Origin: Deltaproteobacteria bacterium
GTDB lineage: Bacteria; Bdellovibrionota; O2-12-FULL-43-9; JACQJE01
Length of the DNA: 5,701 nucleotides
Assembly (NCBI GenBank): GCA_016205125.1
Contig: JACQJE010000198.1
Span: forward strand, 1-5,701
Reading direction: 5' to 3'
Below, piece after piece: positions 5,532-5,701 of the stretch. The notes under the pieces are model-generated. The model saw only the letters and a program-made list of their open reading frames with translations, had not been told where the DNA came from and searched no databases. Made by a program: the position numbers and the translations under genes. How positions within the stretch are numbered: the first letter of the stretch is position 1; each line of letters opens with the position of its first letter.

Positions 5532-5701
5532 TTAATGGTTCAGCAGGCATCCCATCGCATGTTCTGCATAAGTGAGCGGATAGTCGCCTGGATAGAAGGT
5601 CTCCCCTTTGGGCAGCTGATTCCAACTCCCTCCATTCTCCTCCACGCAGAGGCGCACTTCTTCTGTCCGGGGATGTTTGGGCTGTGGCTTGCTCTGGGCA
5701 C
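5532..5701 (-). CDS. C-terminal end of an unrecognised protein (partial)
   Basis: Reading back from the TAA at 5534-5532 gives 55 open codons that run off the window edge: AQSKPQPKHPRTEEV, then RLCVEENGGSWNQLPKGETF, then YPGDYPLTYAEHAMGCLLNH. The start lies beyond 5701. The Lys/Pro-rich stretch looks like a linker before a small C-terminal domain with two cysteines. I do not recognise the family. Coding is supported by protein-like composition, a stop placed 12 nt before asnS, and the otherwise unexplained space. Confidence 0.65.
   Translation of the reverse strand, partial: AQSKPQPKHPRTEEVRLCVEENGGSWNQLPKGETFYPGDYPLTYAEHAMGCLLNH

Overview
The window reads as chromosomal DNA of a Gram-negative bacterium. 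Base composition looks moderate (not computed), genes are tightly packed, and three genes in a row have clear Sec signal peptides. All recognised genes lie on the minus strand, so transcription runs from high to low coordinates. The lineage cannot be fixed from this sequence. Exported RCC1 proteins with HTC...CWG repeats are familiar from deltaproteobacterial, myxobacterial and related genomes, but this is only a hint.

Layout in the direction of transcription: (i) 5701-5532, the last 55 codons of an unrecognised protein; (ii) 5519-4218, asnS, asparaginyl-tRNA synthetase, starting 12 nt after that stop; (iii) 4056-3322, an exported protein with a beta-rich front half and a helical back half, ending in a strong Rho-independent terminator at 3297-3268; (iv) 3035-2268, an exported all-helical protein; (v) 2154-475, an exported seven-bladed RCC1 beta-propeller with a Thr-Pro linker and a helical C-terminal domain; (vi) 411-55, a small DUF559-type (PD-(D/E)XK fold) predicted endonuclease.

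The most unusual content is a family of short C/G-rich palindromic repeats woven into the genes. Type A (3-64 and 3080-3141; 55 of 62 positions identical) has a perfect 9-bp hairpin, a second small palindrome, and a canonical four-run G-quadruplex motif on the minus strand. Type B (414-455 and 2161-2202, identical over 42 nt; 2280-2321, 37 of 42) has a related hairpin and is open when read as protein (FIPSPLEGEGEDGG). The DUF559 gene is bracketed by one A and one B: its stop codon is inside A and its upstream leader is B. One B copy encodes the C-terminal tail of the helical exported protein. Another sits between a duplicated remnant gene start and the true start of the RCC1 gene.

Genes iv and v overlap by ATGA when the remnant start is counted, and gene vi follows v across a B repeat, so iv-v-vi are probably co-transcribed. 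Genes iii-v may act together in the periplasm or at the cell surface, but nothing in the sequence gives their biochemical role. asnS is a housekeeping gene with no evident link to them.
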